Below are positions 21,111 through 34,300 of a stretch of DNA of 64,000 bases, piece after piece. Origin of the DNA: Cristatella mucedo (lineage: Eukaryota; Bryozoa; Phylactolaemata; Cristatellidae). Location: the NCBI GenBank assembly GCA_009760855.2, contig WPIO01000192.1:228501-292500 (forward strand), given 5' to 3'. The position numbers and the translations under genes are program-made. The first letter of the stretch is position 1. The number at the start of each line of letters is the position of its first letter. Under the pieces are notes generated by a model. The model saw only the letters and a program-made list of their open reading frames with translations. It searched no databases and was not told where the DNA came from.

Positions 21111-24100
21111 TGTGCCAACATTTTTACGGTAATCGTGAGCCCATAACGTTGAAGCATAACTGTAAGCGCTACAGTTCGCCGCTAATTTTAGTAGTAGCCC
21201 AGTTATATTTCTACATGCAGAGTACGCCTGATGATGCAGCGAAAGCGTTGTAAACAAAAATAGACTTAAAAACCATTTGACTGACTTCCGCCGAGCTCAA
21301 TAGATGGCATTGATTTTACAATCAAGACTGTACCATCAACGGTGTTTAATCACACTAGGAAGCGCGTACGTTTTTCTATTCAGAACTTGTAAAATAAAAT
21401 GAGTCTCTCTTTACCGAGATCTCCGCTTAGCGAACCCCACACACTGACCGATGGCTATTGAACAAACAACTCGACCGTAAGTCATGGCCTCGACCTTCGC
21501 CATTCGTGCCGACTGTTTCTGAGGTGCGGCCGGCAGAGACGCAACCAGGAGAATGACGCACATTTCCACTGAGTCTACAGCGAGCGAGACGCTGGAGCAA
21601 GCGCAAGAATGAGCTACCTTCGCTATAACGATCTTCGCTCAGTAGAGAGCGTCTGCTTGCCATTCCCCAGGTCCAGGAGCTGCCGAGCATGAGAAATGGC
21701 ACCAGCAGCGTGAGCGAAGAAGAGGCGAACTTCAAAAAAGGTTGACCGCTTTTGAGTCGTATGCACTTTGAGTTTTGGATTACAGTTAAAATTGTAGGCC
21801 GGTCAAGTCTATTGAGCCTCGAGAAAGGTCAGCCCTACTAGCAGCACTCATTTCGCACTCGGTGCTCGCGTGCTTCTTCACCGGAAATGGAATGCTTTGA
21901 CCTGTTTGGGCGATTTTCTCAGACTCGATCCGGATCTGGCTTCATCTTGGTCTGGATTTTCGCAGACCAAACCAACCCGTGAAAGCGCTAGACTACTGTG
22001 TTGCTTACGATTGAGAGACGGGAGCGGTTTAAGCCAGCCAGACGCCAAATGAACAGGAGTAGCCTGCTGACACTTGTAACTATTTTCAGAGGTCCTTCGA
22101 AGCCAATTCATTGCCACTCACTTCCTTGTCAGTTTTAATCTTCTTCTGTATTATGGTATAATGCCTTTATTTTTGCTGACATACCTGCACCTTGTTGGCG
22201 ATAGATTAATTATTGAAAGCAGCTCTTGGTTAGAGCGCCCTGTAGAAAACTTGCCAACTTACTAAAGTAGTAAGTCGTCGAGGCTTTTTGAAGTGAAGAA
22301 ACAGCTTATAATCTTAGCGTGCCATCCAAAAAAGTATAGACATTGGTCTTCGCTTCAATTTTTCCAGCCATCTGCGACAGCCAAAGGTAAATTAGGGTAA
22401 ATTTTCAGGACAGGGTTTTTCTCAAGATTGCCAGAGTTGGATTAAACGAAATGAAGAAAGTCATCCGGAAAATCTCGCGACACTTACCGAGCGGTAAGCT
22501 TACAAAGATACTGAGTACGTATTGAATATACGCGTAAATGCAAGTAGTGTCGGAGCTAGGATTTTTATCTATGGGGTGAGACTGCAAAATCTGTATGTAG
22601 GGGCAAGACCCAAGATCGATATGTAGCGGGGCTAGACGCACAACTACTGAAAAACCGTACATCAAAATCGTATCGTTTATTCGACGAAAACTCGGCGGTA
22701 GCTCATGAGGGGGAGTTAAGACCTTATCTATTGATTGGTGCCGGTCGGGAGCGTAAGAATCGGGGGCAGGTCCAGGTCGCTGCCCCGCTGTAGTGAGGGG
22801 GAAAATGGCCCCCTTCTGGCTCCGACACCCAGCTCGTGCGAGTGTTGCGTCTATGTATGCCTATATACCCATAGATGATGTAGACACTCTTTAATTGCAT
22901 ACGATCTGGTGGTGAAAGTTCTAACGCATTTAGAGAGCTAAACGATTGAGAAATGTGAAGCAAAATTGAGAAGAAGTCAATCGAATAAGAATATTTGTTA
23001 CAGTAATGCAGTAAGCAGTAACAGACTTCATGCCGCTCGACATATAATAGTTTAGTATCTACTGCATACGGTGCTGGCTTAAACTACCTCGCAGGAAAGG
23101 TTATATGCGCTAATGATTCAATGGTCGATATAGATTGAATCTCAGTAGTTACCAATCAGGCCGTGTCGGTTTTACTACTATTATCCTTGCCGCTCTGATG
23201 CAGCCAAATTATGCCGCTCAAACTCTGCATGCAGTCCCGTTGGCGTTCTCCTGGAGTTTAAGCAAGCGCGTATGGCTTACATTAATGTAAGTGTACCGTT
23301 TGATTTGCGGACGATGAGCGAATGCATTGTTCTGGCCCACCTTAAGGTTTACATCCGAACAGCTGACCCCTAAAGCAAACTTCATGATAGCCGCTCGATA
23401 TTGCTAAGAATGAATGCAAAATGTTGGTTTTACTTTCGCTCGCTGGCTTGGTAGATGCATATAGAAAAACTTGGCAAAGTGTGGCGTAAGCAGTGCTGCT
23501 GAGTGCTAGCAGATGTTTTCGTAAATGAAGTTCAAATTTTAAGCCTTCACTTGCAATGTCGAAGAGCCCCTTTGCTGGTATCGGCACATACACATTCACT
23601 CCTCAAGTCATTCCCGTTCCGTTTTCAATCGCTTGACTACTGCTGGAGAAATCCGCTGCACGACGTTCGGGCCGATGAAACTGACATAAGTTTGTTCAAG
23701 CAGATACGAGTTTCTCTCTAATACGCGCCGCTAAGCATTTACAATGTAACCCACAGAAAGCCACACTGGATGTTACTGCGGCGGTTTACATTACAAAAGC
23801 TATTCAGGAGGGTATTGCAGTTCATGCTCCATTACTGATGTAGTACTTGGCTCTATTTAGCCTCCCTCCCCCCCCCCGATTACTCGTCAGATACAGCCTT
23901 CCGTCTTTTGAAGAGTGCCAAGGAGAGACATCTTGTTGTAAGCTGCTCCCTCAACCACAGGCAAACTTATAGTAAGAGAGCAGCTCACGTGTCGGCTCTA
24001 TTTAAAGCTGACAGATCTACTAAAGTGCATGTGGCCTTCGGTGAGAGTGAAGCATTTAAGGCCAGCTCCTACTAGGCCTAGATAGCTGATGTATTAACCT

Positions 24101-24127
24101 CCTGCTTTAGCACGCCTGCTGTTGTCC
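21111..24127. other. Intergenic, mostly unrecognised
   Basis: Apart from an inverted-end element at 22,547-22,828 and a short C run near 23,866-23,876, I recognise nothing. No convincing exon is visible on either strand. Confidence 0.4.
22547..22828. mobile_element. Possible MITE with inverted ends GTGTCGGAGC
   Basis: GTGTCGGAGCTAG at 22,547-22,559 and CTGGCTCCGACAC at 22,816-22,828 are inverted repeats matching at 12 of 13 positions, about 282 bp apart. The interior has G-rich stretches (ATGGGGTGAG, GGGGCAAGAC, AATCGGGGGCAG), as in several small non-autonomous DNA transposons. No clear target-site duplication is visible and no transposase is encoded. Confidence 0.4.
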
Positions 24128-24250
24128 AGCTGTTAAGGTGCTCGCCCCAACCAAGGTCTGGCTGAGGTCGTGGGCTCGAGCTCCGAGGCATATGTGAAGC
24201 ACCTGAATAGAGATAAAGTTCTCTTAGGGCGCTAGGCAAATAAATTATAT
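24128..24250 (+). mobile_element. tRNA-like head joined to LINE 3' tail (SINE-like)
   Basis: A tRNA-like region has a box A-like AGCTGTTAAGGTGCTCG and a box B-like GTGGGCTCGAGCTCC. It is followed by GTGAAGCACCTGAATAGAG, ATAAAGTTCTC and AGGGCGCTAGGCAAATAA, which resemble the 3' end of the local LINE. This is the expected structure of a SINE that borrowed its LINE's 3' end, although two independent insertions side by side are also possible. Confidence 0.45.
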
Positions 24251-24340
24251 TTGTCACGAAACTTCAGTATGGAGTGGGGGAATTTGCACCGAGCTTTCGC
24301 TCTCGGGTCGTGCTCGATAACCATTGAATCCATCTTGTCC

Positions 24341-24530
24341 CCCCAGGGAGGCAGCTGTAGTTTACATGACTCGGTTCTGGAGGTTCGTGGGACTTCAGGC
24401 AAGTGAGTTCACCAAGAGACTGCAGCAGTATCACAAAGGCAGTGTTTTTCAGGCCAACCCGGATGCATATTTGGCTGCAGGAACATATCCAGTGTCTCGA
24501 CTATCCAGGGACGCGATACTGTTTGCAGTA
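24341..24530 (+). other. Weak exon candidate
   Basis: A pyrimidine-rich acceptor-like CATCTTGTCCCCCCAG precedes an open frame whose middle reads FWRFVGLQASEFTKRLQQYH and PDAYLAAGTYPVSRLSRDA. It is followed by GCA|GTAAGAG, a possible donor. The composition is protein-like but I recognise no family, and no partner exons were found. Confidence 0.15.
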
Positions 24531-27500
24531 AGAGAGCTGAACAGTTTAGGCAACGATTCATTGGTGAGACAGAGGGAGGGAGCATAAGCTAATCTTTATA
24601 AAAAGGCATCTTGTAAAATCTGTCTGGAATACAGTATTTTGTTGATGCATGCACCAGGCCAAGGCTGGCAATTCGTAATGCGCCAATGCCCGTAAAGTAG
24701 GTTTAGGATGTAGCTTATACAAACCAACACACCCAGCTTGTCTTTCTGGTGCAGATCATTAAAGCTAGTGGTATGCTGTGGGCCACATGATAACTGGTTA
24801 AGGCTGGAGCTCCATGCTGGCCGATTGTGGCACATGAACGACTGGCCACGGTGTTGTGGTAAAGAAGGGACCCGTCCAAACTCCCAGCCAGACCTAAGAG
24901 GGATTAAAATCTCACGAGGAGTTTCAGATAACTTTCTTGGTTGAAAGTCTTACGTGCTTTGTCACCGGTTGCTGTCACAAGATTTTGCTTATACTTGTAA
25001 CCAATCAGTTTGAAGACAACTTGACGTAGCACACCTACATCTGCCTAGTTGCAGGAGATCGGCTTCTTCCAGTGGCGTTCGGTTCTCTGGCTTCTGGCAG
25101 TGGCACACCGGAATGTCAGGAGCCGGCACATTGACAGTCTTGTGAATGAGCAATGACTCTATGGGCGGTATTTCACATTAGCATGCAATGAGCAGATGCT
25201 CATACACTGCTATTATTGTGTGTCTGACGTAGCTACTCTCATCAATCAACATCGAGTAACCGTGGCCCTTAAATGAGTTCAACTGGGTCAGACAGCTCAA
25301 CGAAGACAAGAGAGTCCAAGCCTTGAGTGTGGACATGAGAGCTTCGACTGAGTTGCCGATCAAAAGCTGATGCTAAAAATTGAAACCCAAGATGCAAGTC
25401 TTATTGCCCAAAGCATTCAATTACTACGGGCTCAAATACGATTGACAGTAGAGGCTGTTCAGATACCGTTATCTGCTGCCGGAGCTGACATGCAAGCTGC
25501 TGTAGGCTTTGCACGGTGATCAGAGTAAGAGGACCAGCTACACTGCATCCGAATTTCTGCCGACTGTAGAGGTAGCTGCCACCTAACCTCATGCTAACAA
25601 ACTTTAAATATCACTTGTCCTCAAAGGCACTCACATAGAATGCTTAGCACCATATTTTTTAAAGTTTCTATTAGCCTCTAAAGCAGACATACCGGTGCAT
25701 GCTTCTACAACTTATAAAGCAGCACTTATTTCCTGACACGGATTACCATCCTGAGCTAGTAGCTTTGAGACTCATTGCCGCCAAAGTACTGTTTAGGACC
25801 TGTTAATGCAAACTGAGCACCTGACACTTAAAATGCTCACTTAACACGAAAGCCAAGCGGTTAGTGCCGTCGATGATGAAACATGGTGACCTACTTCTGA
25901 CCTCTGCTGACAGTAGCAGAAACACTACCAGTGTACTTTTACAGAATCCTGAAATCTAATTGGTGCAGCCGTGACTTCTTATGTAAACCCAGAGACCAGG
26001 AACATCTTGGCTAGTAACGACATCAAGGACTGGTAGAACTCATAGCAGCTTGTCACTTGTACTTGTTGTTGGCTCGTCCCCACACATTATGAGCAGAAGA
26101 GGGATGGATCTCTTCGATGCCTGAGTAGATACATGACCGAGTCAAGTAGTCGAATCACTTATTAAATTCATTGCTACCCATGAGCCACTACTAAATTGCT
26201 CCAGACCCTCCCATTTATTGCAAGTGGCTCCAGCCCTAATGACTTATGTCCAGTTTCGATAGATTTAAGATCACCAAGCTAAAGCTGAATAGCCACGACT
26301 TGGCAGGGAGCGCAGGCAAAGGCATTATGTAATGCTCTGTACCTGCGAAAGTAATTCTGCAATTGCTGCCACTACCTGCCAAGGCTGCTGGTTGCTGCAG
26401 ATCAGCTATAAACAGTCAATCTTTCTGCTGGACGATAGCTTCCGCGATGCAATGTTACTGTTGCAAGAATACGATGGTTGCTGCAGCACTCTCGCGGTTG
26501 CTCCGTAAGACTCCATGCACCAAGGACTTACTTAGCCACAGTCACGATGGATGTGGATCTACATTAGCCATGCTTACTGCTTTTGAGTTGCAGATGTTTA
26601 AAAGACAGCATACTTAATAGTACGATGTAAACCAACTGGCAGAGTGCATTGCCCATTATCCTAGCTCCCCATTATAAGTGCTTGCCATACATAAGTTGTA
26701 TGTCTGGAGGGCTGTAAAGAAAGATTTATACCATCGAATAACGTGGAGCAGCTGATTTAATTCGCAATACAATTTATGTAACAGCAGAAGAACTTTAGTG
26801 GCTTTCGTGCAGCCGGCACACAGGCTATTCTTCATTGCTTGATGCAAGGTAGAAACCCACGATCTGGGTCATCAAGTGTGATCACCTTGCTACTGTTCGA
26901 AGAACTAGTTGAGCCATAGGAAACGAGACTGTATGCTGACGTCTCAAACTTACCAGTAGCAGCAGCAGAATTGAAAAATGAAATTTACTATCTTGGTGAC
27001 CCCCAGGGACTCACCTGAAGGGATGGGTCTGGTAGCAAAGCCAGTCGGCAAGCCTGGTCAGCCTTTATATGGTGGGCTGCCTCAAGGTGAGACCCATCGC
27101 TGACCGTATCTTGGTAGCGGCCCAGCCGATGCTGGCTGGCCTTATGATATCCAGCCATAATATATAAGCGACCGTCTTGATATGCTGCTGCTTGGAGTTC
27201 TGTTTGCCTTTCGATGGCCAGACATGATCTTTTGACGAACAGTTCGGAATTTGCTGGCAATTTTCTATGCATCAAAAGAAGGCTGCTTTCGTCGGTCGCA
27301 AACTAGACACCGACCAGAAGAGCAGTGTTGGTCTCACCATTTTTAATCTGTCATTCTTGATTCACGTATTAGTATATATGTAGTTGAGATAGCCCTTCAC
27401 GATGCAGGCAACTTAATACACCAGTAGGTGCTAGCTAATTTTACTCCATTTAAAGCTGCTGAATACACAAGTCTAGTTAGACTAGTTGAGAGTGACCCCG

Positions 27501-28389
27501 CCGGGCCAACATTGCTTAATTGTGTTAGTTTCCTCAATAGGAAGCACTTGCCGACCAGCCTCTCTATGCTGAAGAGAGGTGTGAACACGATGAGTCGGCC
27601 TGCTAATCTAACTGCCGAACTCTTATATAATTAGGCAGTGGCAGCTTTGCAGCCTGTTTTGCTGCTGCAGAACCGGCTATTTCACAGAAACCCCTGCTTT
27701 CTGCTGACGCATCAGCTCTGTGTACGCAGATGCTGGAGTCGAGCAATTGAGCAACTCATCGAAAGTGGCTGATTTTGTTCTGTGGCACCCGGCAAGGAAT
27801 TATAACTGTCGGTCAAGTTTCCCACTATCTCTTTGAGAAGCCACCCATCAAGTAAGTGCATACGGTCATAATAGCAATTCGAGGTCGGCCTCTGCTAGTC
27901 CAGGCGATTGGTTGCATTCACGGTTTTATGTCTGATGAGATTAAAACCTTCTCACGTAGGCATCTGGAGCTGATCAGCTAGGCATCGGCACGATGCTCTT
28001 TAGATGCTTGCTTCGCACAATGTCAGCTTTCTCTTGCTGCTACCGACAAGCCGACTAGACTGGCTGCGAGCCTCGGCTGCTGTAGCTACTTGATTGCTAC
28101 CGGCTGGTTTTGCTCGAATGCCCAGCCAAGGAGCCGATGAAGAACTAACTGTATCGCTGCTCGGCCTAGCTTGCCTAGGTTTCCAATCACAGCCATCGAA
28201 TGCTGAAATGGAGGTTTTTGTCACGAATGAGCAGCATTCGATTAAATCAAGACCGTTATGGTAATGGGGCAAGACCAACTAAACGATCTCCAATGCCCAA
28301 ACGACGAAGATGGCACCAACTAGGTCAAACCAGTGCTTGTTCGACGATGCTTGCCTGCGAATAAAAGGAGGCTTAACGATAGGCATTGC
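24531..28389. other. Intergenic, no feature recognised
   Basis: Nearly 4 kb of moderately AT-rich DNA. Open frames are short. I see no tRNA, no long tandem repeat and no recognisable transposon protein. Confidence 0.4.
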
Positions 28390-28500
28390 CAATGAAATAT
28401 ACCCCCGTCAGTAACTTCACACGTCCATAAGGACTAAATGCATGTTACACAGTAGTGTATTCTATAGCGCTCTTAAAGCCCAAGTGGCTTTCGAAATGCA
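28390..28500 (+). mobile_element. SINE family 2 body fragment
   Basis: CCCGTCAGTAACTTCACACG, CATGTTACACAGTAG and TAGCGCTCTTAAAGCCCAAG with GTGGCTTTCG match, with many changes, the body of the family-2 SINE at 30.85-31.03 kb (on the opposite strand there) and the copy at 47.8 kb. The tRNA-like head is missing. Confidence 0.55.
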
Positions 28501-28870
28501 TACAGTAGCCGACAGTAATGCAACAAAGAGACAGCAAGAAACATGGCTGAGTCAGGAGGGCAGTCAAGGAAGTAAGTAGTATTATAGTAGCCGTTTAGGA
28601 TGGCTGGATAGAATGCACTACAGTCGGTAGCAGGATAGAAGATGCTGCAAAATAATTGTGGAAGTGAGTTCCACAGCAGGCACATGCAGAGGAAAAGCTT
28701 CTGTCGTTAACGGTCTTAAAGCATAGGAATGGAACAGCTAATTTATTGCCCACAGCCGACATGAGGGCACGGGGCAGGAAAACAGTGCAGCAGTTCAGCT
28801 AGGTGTGAAGGAGCCAAGCCATCGCAGACCTCGTTGGTAAGAGTAACAACTTAGCTCCGTATCCTTTGAT
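28501..28870 (-). mobile_element. Possible LINE 3' coding relic
   Basis: On the - strand the sequence reads WNSLPQLF near 28,660 and continues with a frame lacking other known motifs. Trp-Asn-Ser-Leu-Pro is a common sequence near the C-terminus of CR1/L2/Rex-type LINE proteins. The surrounding nucleotide sequence differs from the main LINE of this window, so it may be another family. Confidence 0.3.
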
Positions 28871-29872
28871 CGACCGCGAGTCATCGCAGATTCTTCAGCT
28901 AAGGAGACACATACCAGAACTTGTTGAATTGATTTTTTTTTTACTTGCCTTGCAACCATTTTTATCCGCAGCTGCATAGGGCATAATGGCTTTTCTAGCC
29001 AATTCAAAACAAGGACTGGGCGAAAGCAGTGACAAGTGACAGCTGTAGGCAGGAAAGTGAGGGCTCATTTTGGCAATATGTACTCAACAGCCGCTGGCTA
29101 TTACACTGTGCACTCACACAAGTGGCAAAGATCGTGGTGGCCTGGCCACGACCTGGGTGCTATCACTGAATGTTTAAAAGTAGCTGCCGTGAGGTGCATA
29201 AATAGCATGCCCATCTGAGCATAGCTGTAGACACACCTTCACATTGTGTGGGTCGGCAGTTGAGTGGGCCCCTGTTTCCTGTGTGGTAGAACAATTTGGC
29301 AGGTCATTGTGTCCCTTGGCAATCAGCAGGAAGAAGCCGAGGTGCATACCGCGAGCCTAGCTCGGTGCAAGCGACTTGCTGCTGGAATCCACTGGATGCA
29401 GCATTTGGACTGGCGGACGCATGATGCCCAAGAACCAACGGCTGACTCAGCACTGATTTTTACTCCTGTGTGTTTTCTCTGGTGTGCCATTAGCCATTGA
29501 GGTAAAGAGGAGGGCATCGTTTAATTTTAGGGTGACTTGTTTTCTTCTCACATTGGCCTGCTAGTCAACTGGTTTGCTTAATCAAAGTCAAGTATAGTAG
29601 GTGTTTAGGTTGGTGAGAGTATGTCAGTTTAGCGAGCTGAAGATTAATGCTGGGTGCTTTTGTGGCAACATGTCAGTGGCTGCATGTGTTAACATAGGAG
29701 GCACATGTTTATGGAGCAGCAGAATGCAAAGTATGAGCCCGAAATTGCCCCTAAGCAGTCATCATATTGCAATCTTAGTGGGAACTAGTGGTATGCTTGC
29801 AACCCCAATATTTAGTAGCAGATGGCCACGTTCATAAAGCATGCCATGGAAGGAACGTGCTTGTGATGAGCT
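28871..29872. other. No feature recognised
   Basis: Unique-looking intergenic DNA with a short T run near 28,934. Nothing I can name. Confidence 0.4.
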
Positions 29873-30058
29873 CGAGTCGTAATGGCTCACTAAGTATGGC
29901 AGTTGCTTTTCACGACCTCGGCCCCGATGTCGTGGGTTCGAATTCGGTGGTGGGCGATCCTTTATCGCCACTGCAAGCGGTGGTGATTGCCATAAAGACT
30001 CTTCTGTCGCTATACAAAAAGAGGCTGTTGAATCAGCTAGTATTACTATAATTATTAT
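29873..30058 (+). mobile_element. tRNA-derived SINE (family 1)
   Basis: GAGTCGTAATGGCTCACTAA (box A region), CACGACCTCGGCC, GTGGGTTCGAATTCGG (box B region), TATCGCCACTGCAAGCGG, TTCTGTCGCTATACAAAAAG and AGGCTGTTGAATCAGCTAG are all present in order. The copy is nearly full length and ends in an AT-rich tail. Confidence 0.85.
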
Positions 30059-30852
30059 TATGTCTCTTACCAATAGGTCACATACATTTAGCACATTAAT
30101 GACAGGCTCCAAAAGACAGAACAGTACACTTCTATTTTCTGTGGTCTAGCTCTCAATGCAAATGTGCCAATTAAACCACAAGAATCTAGCACGTTGTTGC
30201 TAGAGCTTTTTCAATGCGTCTGAAACAGAGACCTGGATGCAATCCATCGTGACTGCTGCATAGAAAACGAGAGCCGAGTGCTCGTTAGATTGATGCATCC
30301 AGCTGAGCTTATTGATAGCACAAAAGCAGTCTTGGAGAACATGGTGACTTCATAAACAGTTCCATCCAATAAAGAGGCCACTATTGCACTCTCAAATTCC
30401 AATTACAGATTAAGGGTGTTTCAGCAAGAGTTCGTTTCAGCTCCACAAACATAAAGGGCTTATACTTCGTCAGGATGAGGAACTCGATTGAACTAACCAC
30501 GTCGTCGGACAGCATAGACCTTGACCTGCCACTAGCGTAAGAACATTTTTGCTGAGGTATAACGCTGTAGAAGAAGGTAGACATTTGGGCAGCATGTTTG
30601 GATATTAGGCGACACAGATTCAATCACGTCACAGAACCGGCAGGCATTTGGCTCTGAACACTGGTTCAATTTAACAGCAAAAATGAAGGATGTCAAATCA
30701 CGATTGAGGACACATCATATGGACTTTGTCACCCGGTGGTGAGATTATCGAGCACCCTGCAGATTGCCGTCTTGCATCAAATGCTGCGTTGGCACTGCGT
30801 ACTGCTCAGCTATGGTTAGCACAATAGACCAGTAAAAGACCAAATGCGTACC
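30059..30852. other. No feature recognised
   Basis: Intergenic DNA without recognisable genes or repeats. Confidence 0.4.
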
Positions 30853-31032
30853 GAAAGCCACTTAGGCTGTGAGTGCGCTATACAAAACTCTCCTGCGTAA
30901 CACCCACATGGTCTTTATGACTTTGTGGAGTTACAGACGAAGATACATACACATACATACTAGTAGGATTTGAACCTGGGACCTCACCGTCTAGAACCAG
31001 TGGCACTGATCAATGAGCCACCGAGATGGCCC
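30853..31032 (-). mobile_element. tRNA-derived SINE (family 2), near full length
   Basis: On the - strand the element begins GGCCATCTCGGTGGCTCATT (box A-like TGGCTCATTGA) and continues with CCCAGGTTCAAATCC, a good box B, then an ATGTATGTGTATGTATC spacer. The body GTAACTCCACAAAGTCATAA and TAGCGCACTCACAGCCTAAG is shared with the copies at 28.4 and 47.8 kb. Confidence 0.75.
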
Positions 31033-31225
31033 TAGCAGCTGTGGAAATCGAGCCACGAATGCAAAGGTGCCTTCGTACGTGTGAGCTCGCACACATACGT
31101 GCGTGTGCACAAATGCACACACACTCACCCAGTATTTGTCTACACTTGTATATCTGATTTGATTTATGCTTGCACAGCCTCACAGTGGCACATGATTCAA
31201 GATTAAGCATGCATGTAAAACCCCC

Positions 31226-31226
<1 letters not shown>

Positions 31227-31316
<90 letters not shown>
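31227..31316. repeat. (AC)n microsatellite, 90 bp
   Basis: An uninterrupted AC dinucleotide run of about 45 units. Confidence 0.97.
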
Positions 31317-31318
<2 letters not shown>

Positions 31319-34300
31319 AAACGTGCACACAACGTCCGAGTTCACCCATTGGCATTGACGCTGTGCTCTCTCATGTGAGCAAACCCAAGTGGCCGCAGGA
31401 AAGTGCATAGCCACATTCTGCTTTCGTTCCCTTCCAGTCACATGACTGAGCTGGCAAATAGCACTAGCTGGAGAGAGAGAGAGAGAGCAGAGGCTCTAGT
31501 GGAAGCACGTCGAGTCGTAGCCAACGCCCATGAGTGGCTTCGCTTCCACTACGAAGTTGCCTCTCTCACACACACGAAGCCTCGTGCACACGATTAATGA
31601 AGCCTGTTAGCTGGGTTCTCACCAGCCACAGGGTCTGAGCAGCCACGGCCAGGCTAATTCACAGCTGCAGGGCATCCAGTACCTGGCCAGGTCTGATTTA
31701 AAATGCGCAGCATGCAGGACCGGCCTGCTGGGCTTTCACAGAGCTGACGTAAGTGTCACCTGCCCGTGGTACGCTAGACGGTAGCTTATTTCCTCGGATG
31801 GAAGCTGGCGGGACAATATGGCACCCAATCGCTAGCGACAAAATAGCTAGAAGCCAGCCACAGATGGTCTGCAGTAGCTGCCGGTGACTGTGAGCACCTG
31901 GCCCTTGCTCGAGTGGTACATTATCTGGTCTCACCAGATGAGCTTACAGATGGGCAGTGCACAGCCAGCACGGTTGGTGCCACCGACTAATTGCAAGCAC
32001 CACTAAGCCTAACATCAACGCAACCTGCACGGAGCATGAGTTATTATGTAGAAACAGGCTTTGCTACGACCGAAATCAAGGCCGCTGGTTTTTGTAGATG
32101 AAAGTCAGGCAACTGTAGGCAACACACAGCACTCACCCGAGAAAAGAAGCAAGCAATCTGTGTAGCCAGGAACTTGGAAAAATTCCTTGGTCTGCACTAA
32201 AACTGTCTAAATAAGAATTTCAATTCTCCAAGGCTGCTCATGTAGACTATGGCCACATATAAGCAGCAGTAGCATAGTCAGACTGCACATGTGCAGTCTC
32301 TTTCAAATTTTTGCCGAGCTGCTCACCCGCACTAAGCTGGCTTCTATCAAGAGGATCCCTTCCCGTAAATTTAGCTCGGAACGCCATATTAATAAGCAAT
32401 ATTTTAACGATATGCATTTAATGAATGATAGCACTAGGATATGGGTAACTCTTGCCAAAGGAAATCGAGGCGGAGCCTATTACAGAGCCATTAAGATCTA
32501 GATCGATGCTCTTGATTTGGTGGCAGAATTTAAGTGGCTGTTTTTAGCTGCTTGCCTTTGCATTGCACAAGACTTAATGCAGTTTTGTTGCAATTTCACT
32601 ATTGGGAGCTGCGTGGGATTCGGCGAGTCGTCGCAGATGTGCCGGCAACGTAACGTTGTCAGGCACACCCGTGTACTCAACAGCACCGATCATGCTGTTT
32701 ACTACTGCGTAAACAACGAAGCATCAGCTAGCCTATGCTTTGGGCGTAATTACCTGCGGTAGTCAAGCTGAAATGCAGACTGCCAGCAAGAGAGTGGCTA
32801 AGTTCTACAAACGGTATTCACGACCACCCAGTTTCTCTAGCTGGTGGAGGTAGGTGGGAAGGATCAATTCTACGTAAAGCCAATTATTTAATTAAAGTCG
32901 AATGGCTAGTTACTTTCCACTGAAGAACCTCTTATGAGAAGCAAGCAGTTAAGGCAAGATGCAGCAGCAGGAGGCTACCACGGTGGCCTCAGTCATCACC
33001 TGTCGGTGAGTCACTTGAACTCCACTTGGTCGAATAGCTCCTGCGGTTATCACAAGTCAAAATAGCTAGCAGCAACGGAGCAGTGATATGCTGCCTACGA
33101 GCGCAGTGGTCACGGCCTTCTAAGCATGACAGAAGCTGTTCAAGTGATTGCAAGTCCCGAGAACAACCCGGCAAACAATCCTTCTCTATTGTGTTTGGCC
33201 ACCTTCAGCCAGGCTCACAAGGTTAGCAAGCAGATTTACATTTGCGAATTGCTGTTGAGTCACTGAACGGGCAAAGTATTTCTCAAAAATTCTAATACTT
33301 CATGGTAACTGGTTGGACAGCGCTGGTTCAGCCCATCAGTTTGGACCAGCTAATCAGTAAAAGGCTGCAAACAGGTTCTGCACAACTCCATATGCATCTC
33401 TGGCGAAACGCCTGCTGAGTCCTGCTCGTTGGGGATGCACCGAGGCACAATGCAGCAGACGACTTTTTTGCTAGGTTGTCTTAACGGTGCGGTGGCTTCT
33501 CACACTTGCTTCGTCCAGCACCACTGCCCACCGTTCTAGCCTGCTAGTGAGTACAATGATCAACCGCTAACGGCTGCTCAGCAGGCAGTCCCTGCACATT
33601 TTAGCTCACAGCGCCGCCCAGTTGGCCAGTGGCGAGTCACCATCAGGTCACGTGATGTCGGCTGGCTGTAGGAAGACTATGCAAAGCCGGCGCACACAGG
33701 ATGCCGAGCCCTGGAGCCACAGACGACAGCTTCGTCGGCTTTCACACATAAGTAGACCAATACTGGGTGGCCATGTTTAACAGAATTAAGGCTTGACGTC
33801 CGAGCATTTTGCGTCACAGACAGCAAGGGGCCTTCCTGAGCAGCCTAATGCACAGCAGTGCTGCCATCTTCCAACTCGACACCTCCCACCGGTCTTGCCC
33901 TACATCGCGTCACCGGCAGTGGCACCGGCTGGGAGAAGCGGAGACGCATGGTCCCAGCCGACGCCGCCGCCGGCCCGGCTGCTCAGGCAGCTCTTCGCTG
34001 AGCCGACCTCGGCTTGGGTGGTGGGGCTCTCTCTGCACGCTGGCTGGCTGTGGGAAACAGAGCTTGGGAAACTGTGGCCAATAAAGATGTAAACGGCTAC
34101 ACAATTACCCTAATTGTATGGACCATCACTTCTTGTGCAAATGTTATCATTTAGCAGCAGTGGTGCAGAAGGCACAGACCCAGACTCTGACATGCCAGCA
34201 GAGCAGCCACTGCCTGGCATTACTACTGCCCGGGTATGACTGCTGCTGCATCACCGATGCTGCCGCCGTCGCCTCTGCTGCTTCAGCTGAAGGAAGCCTC

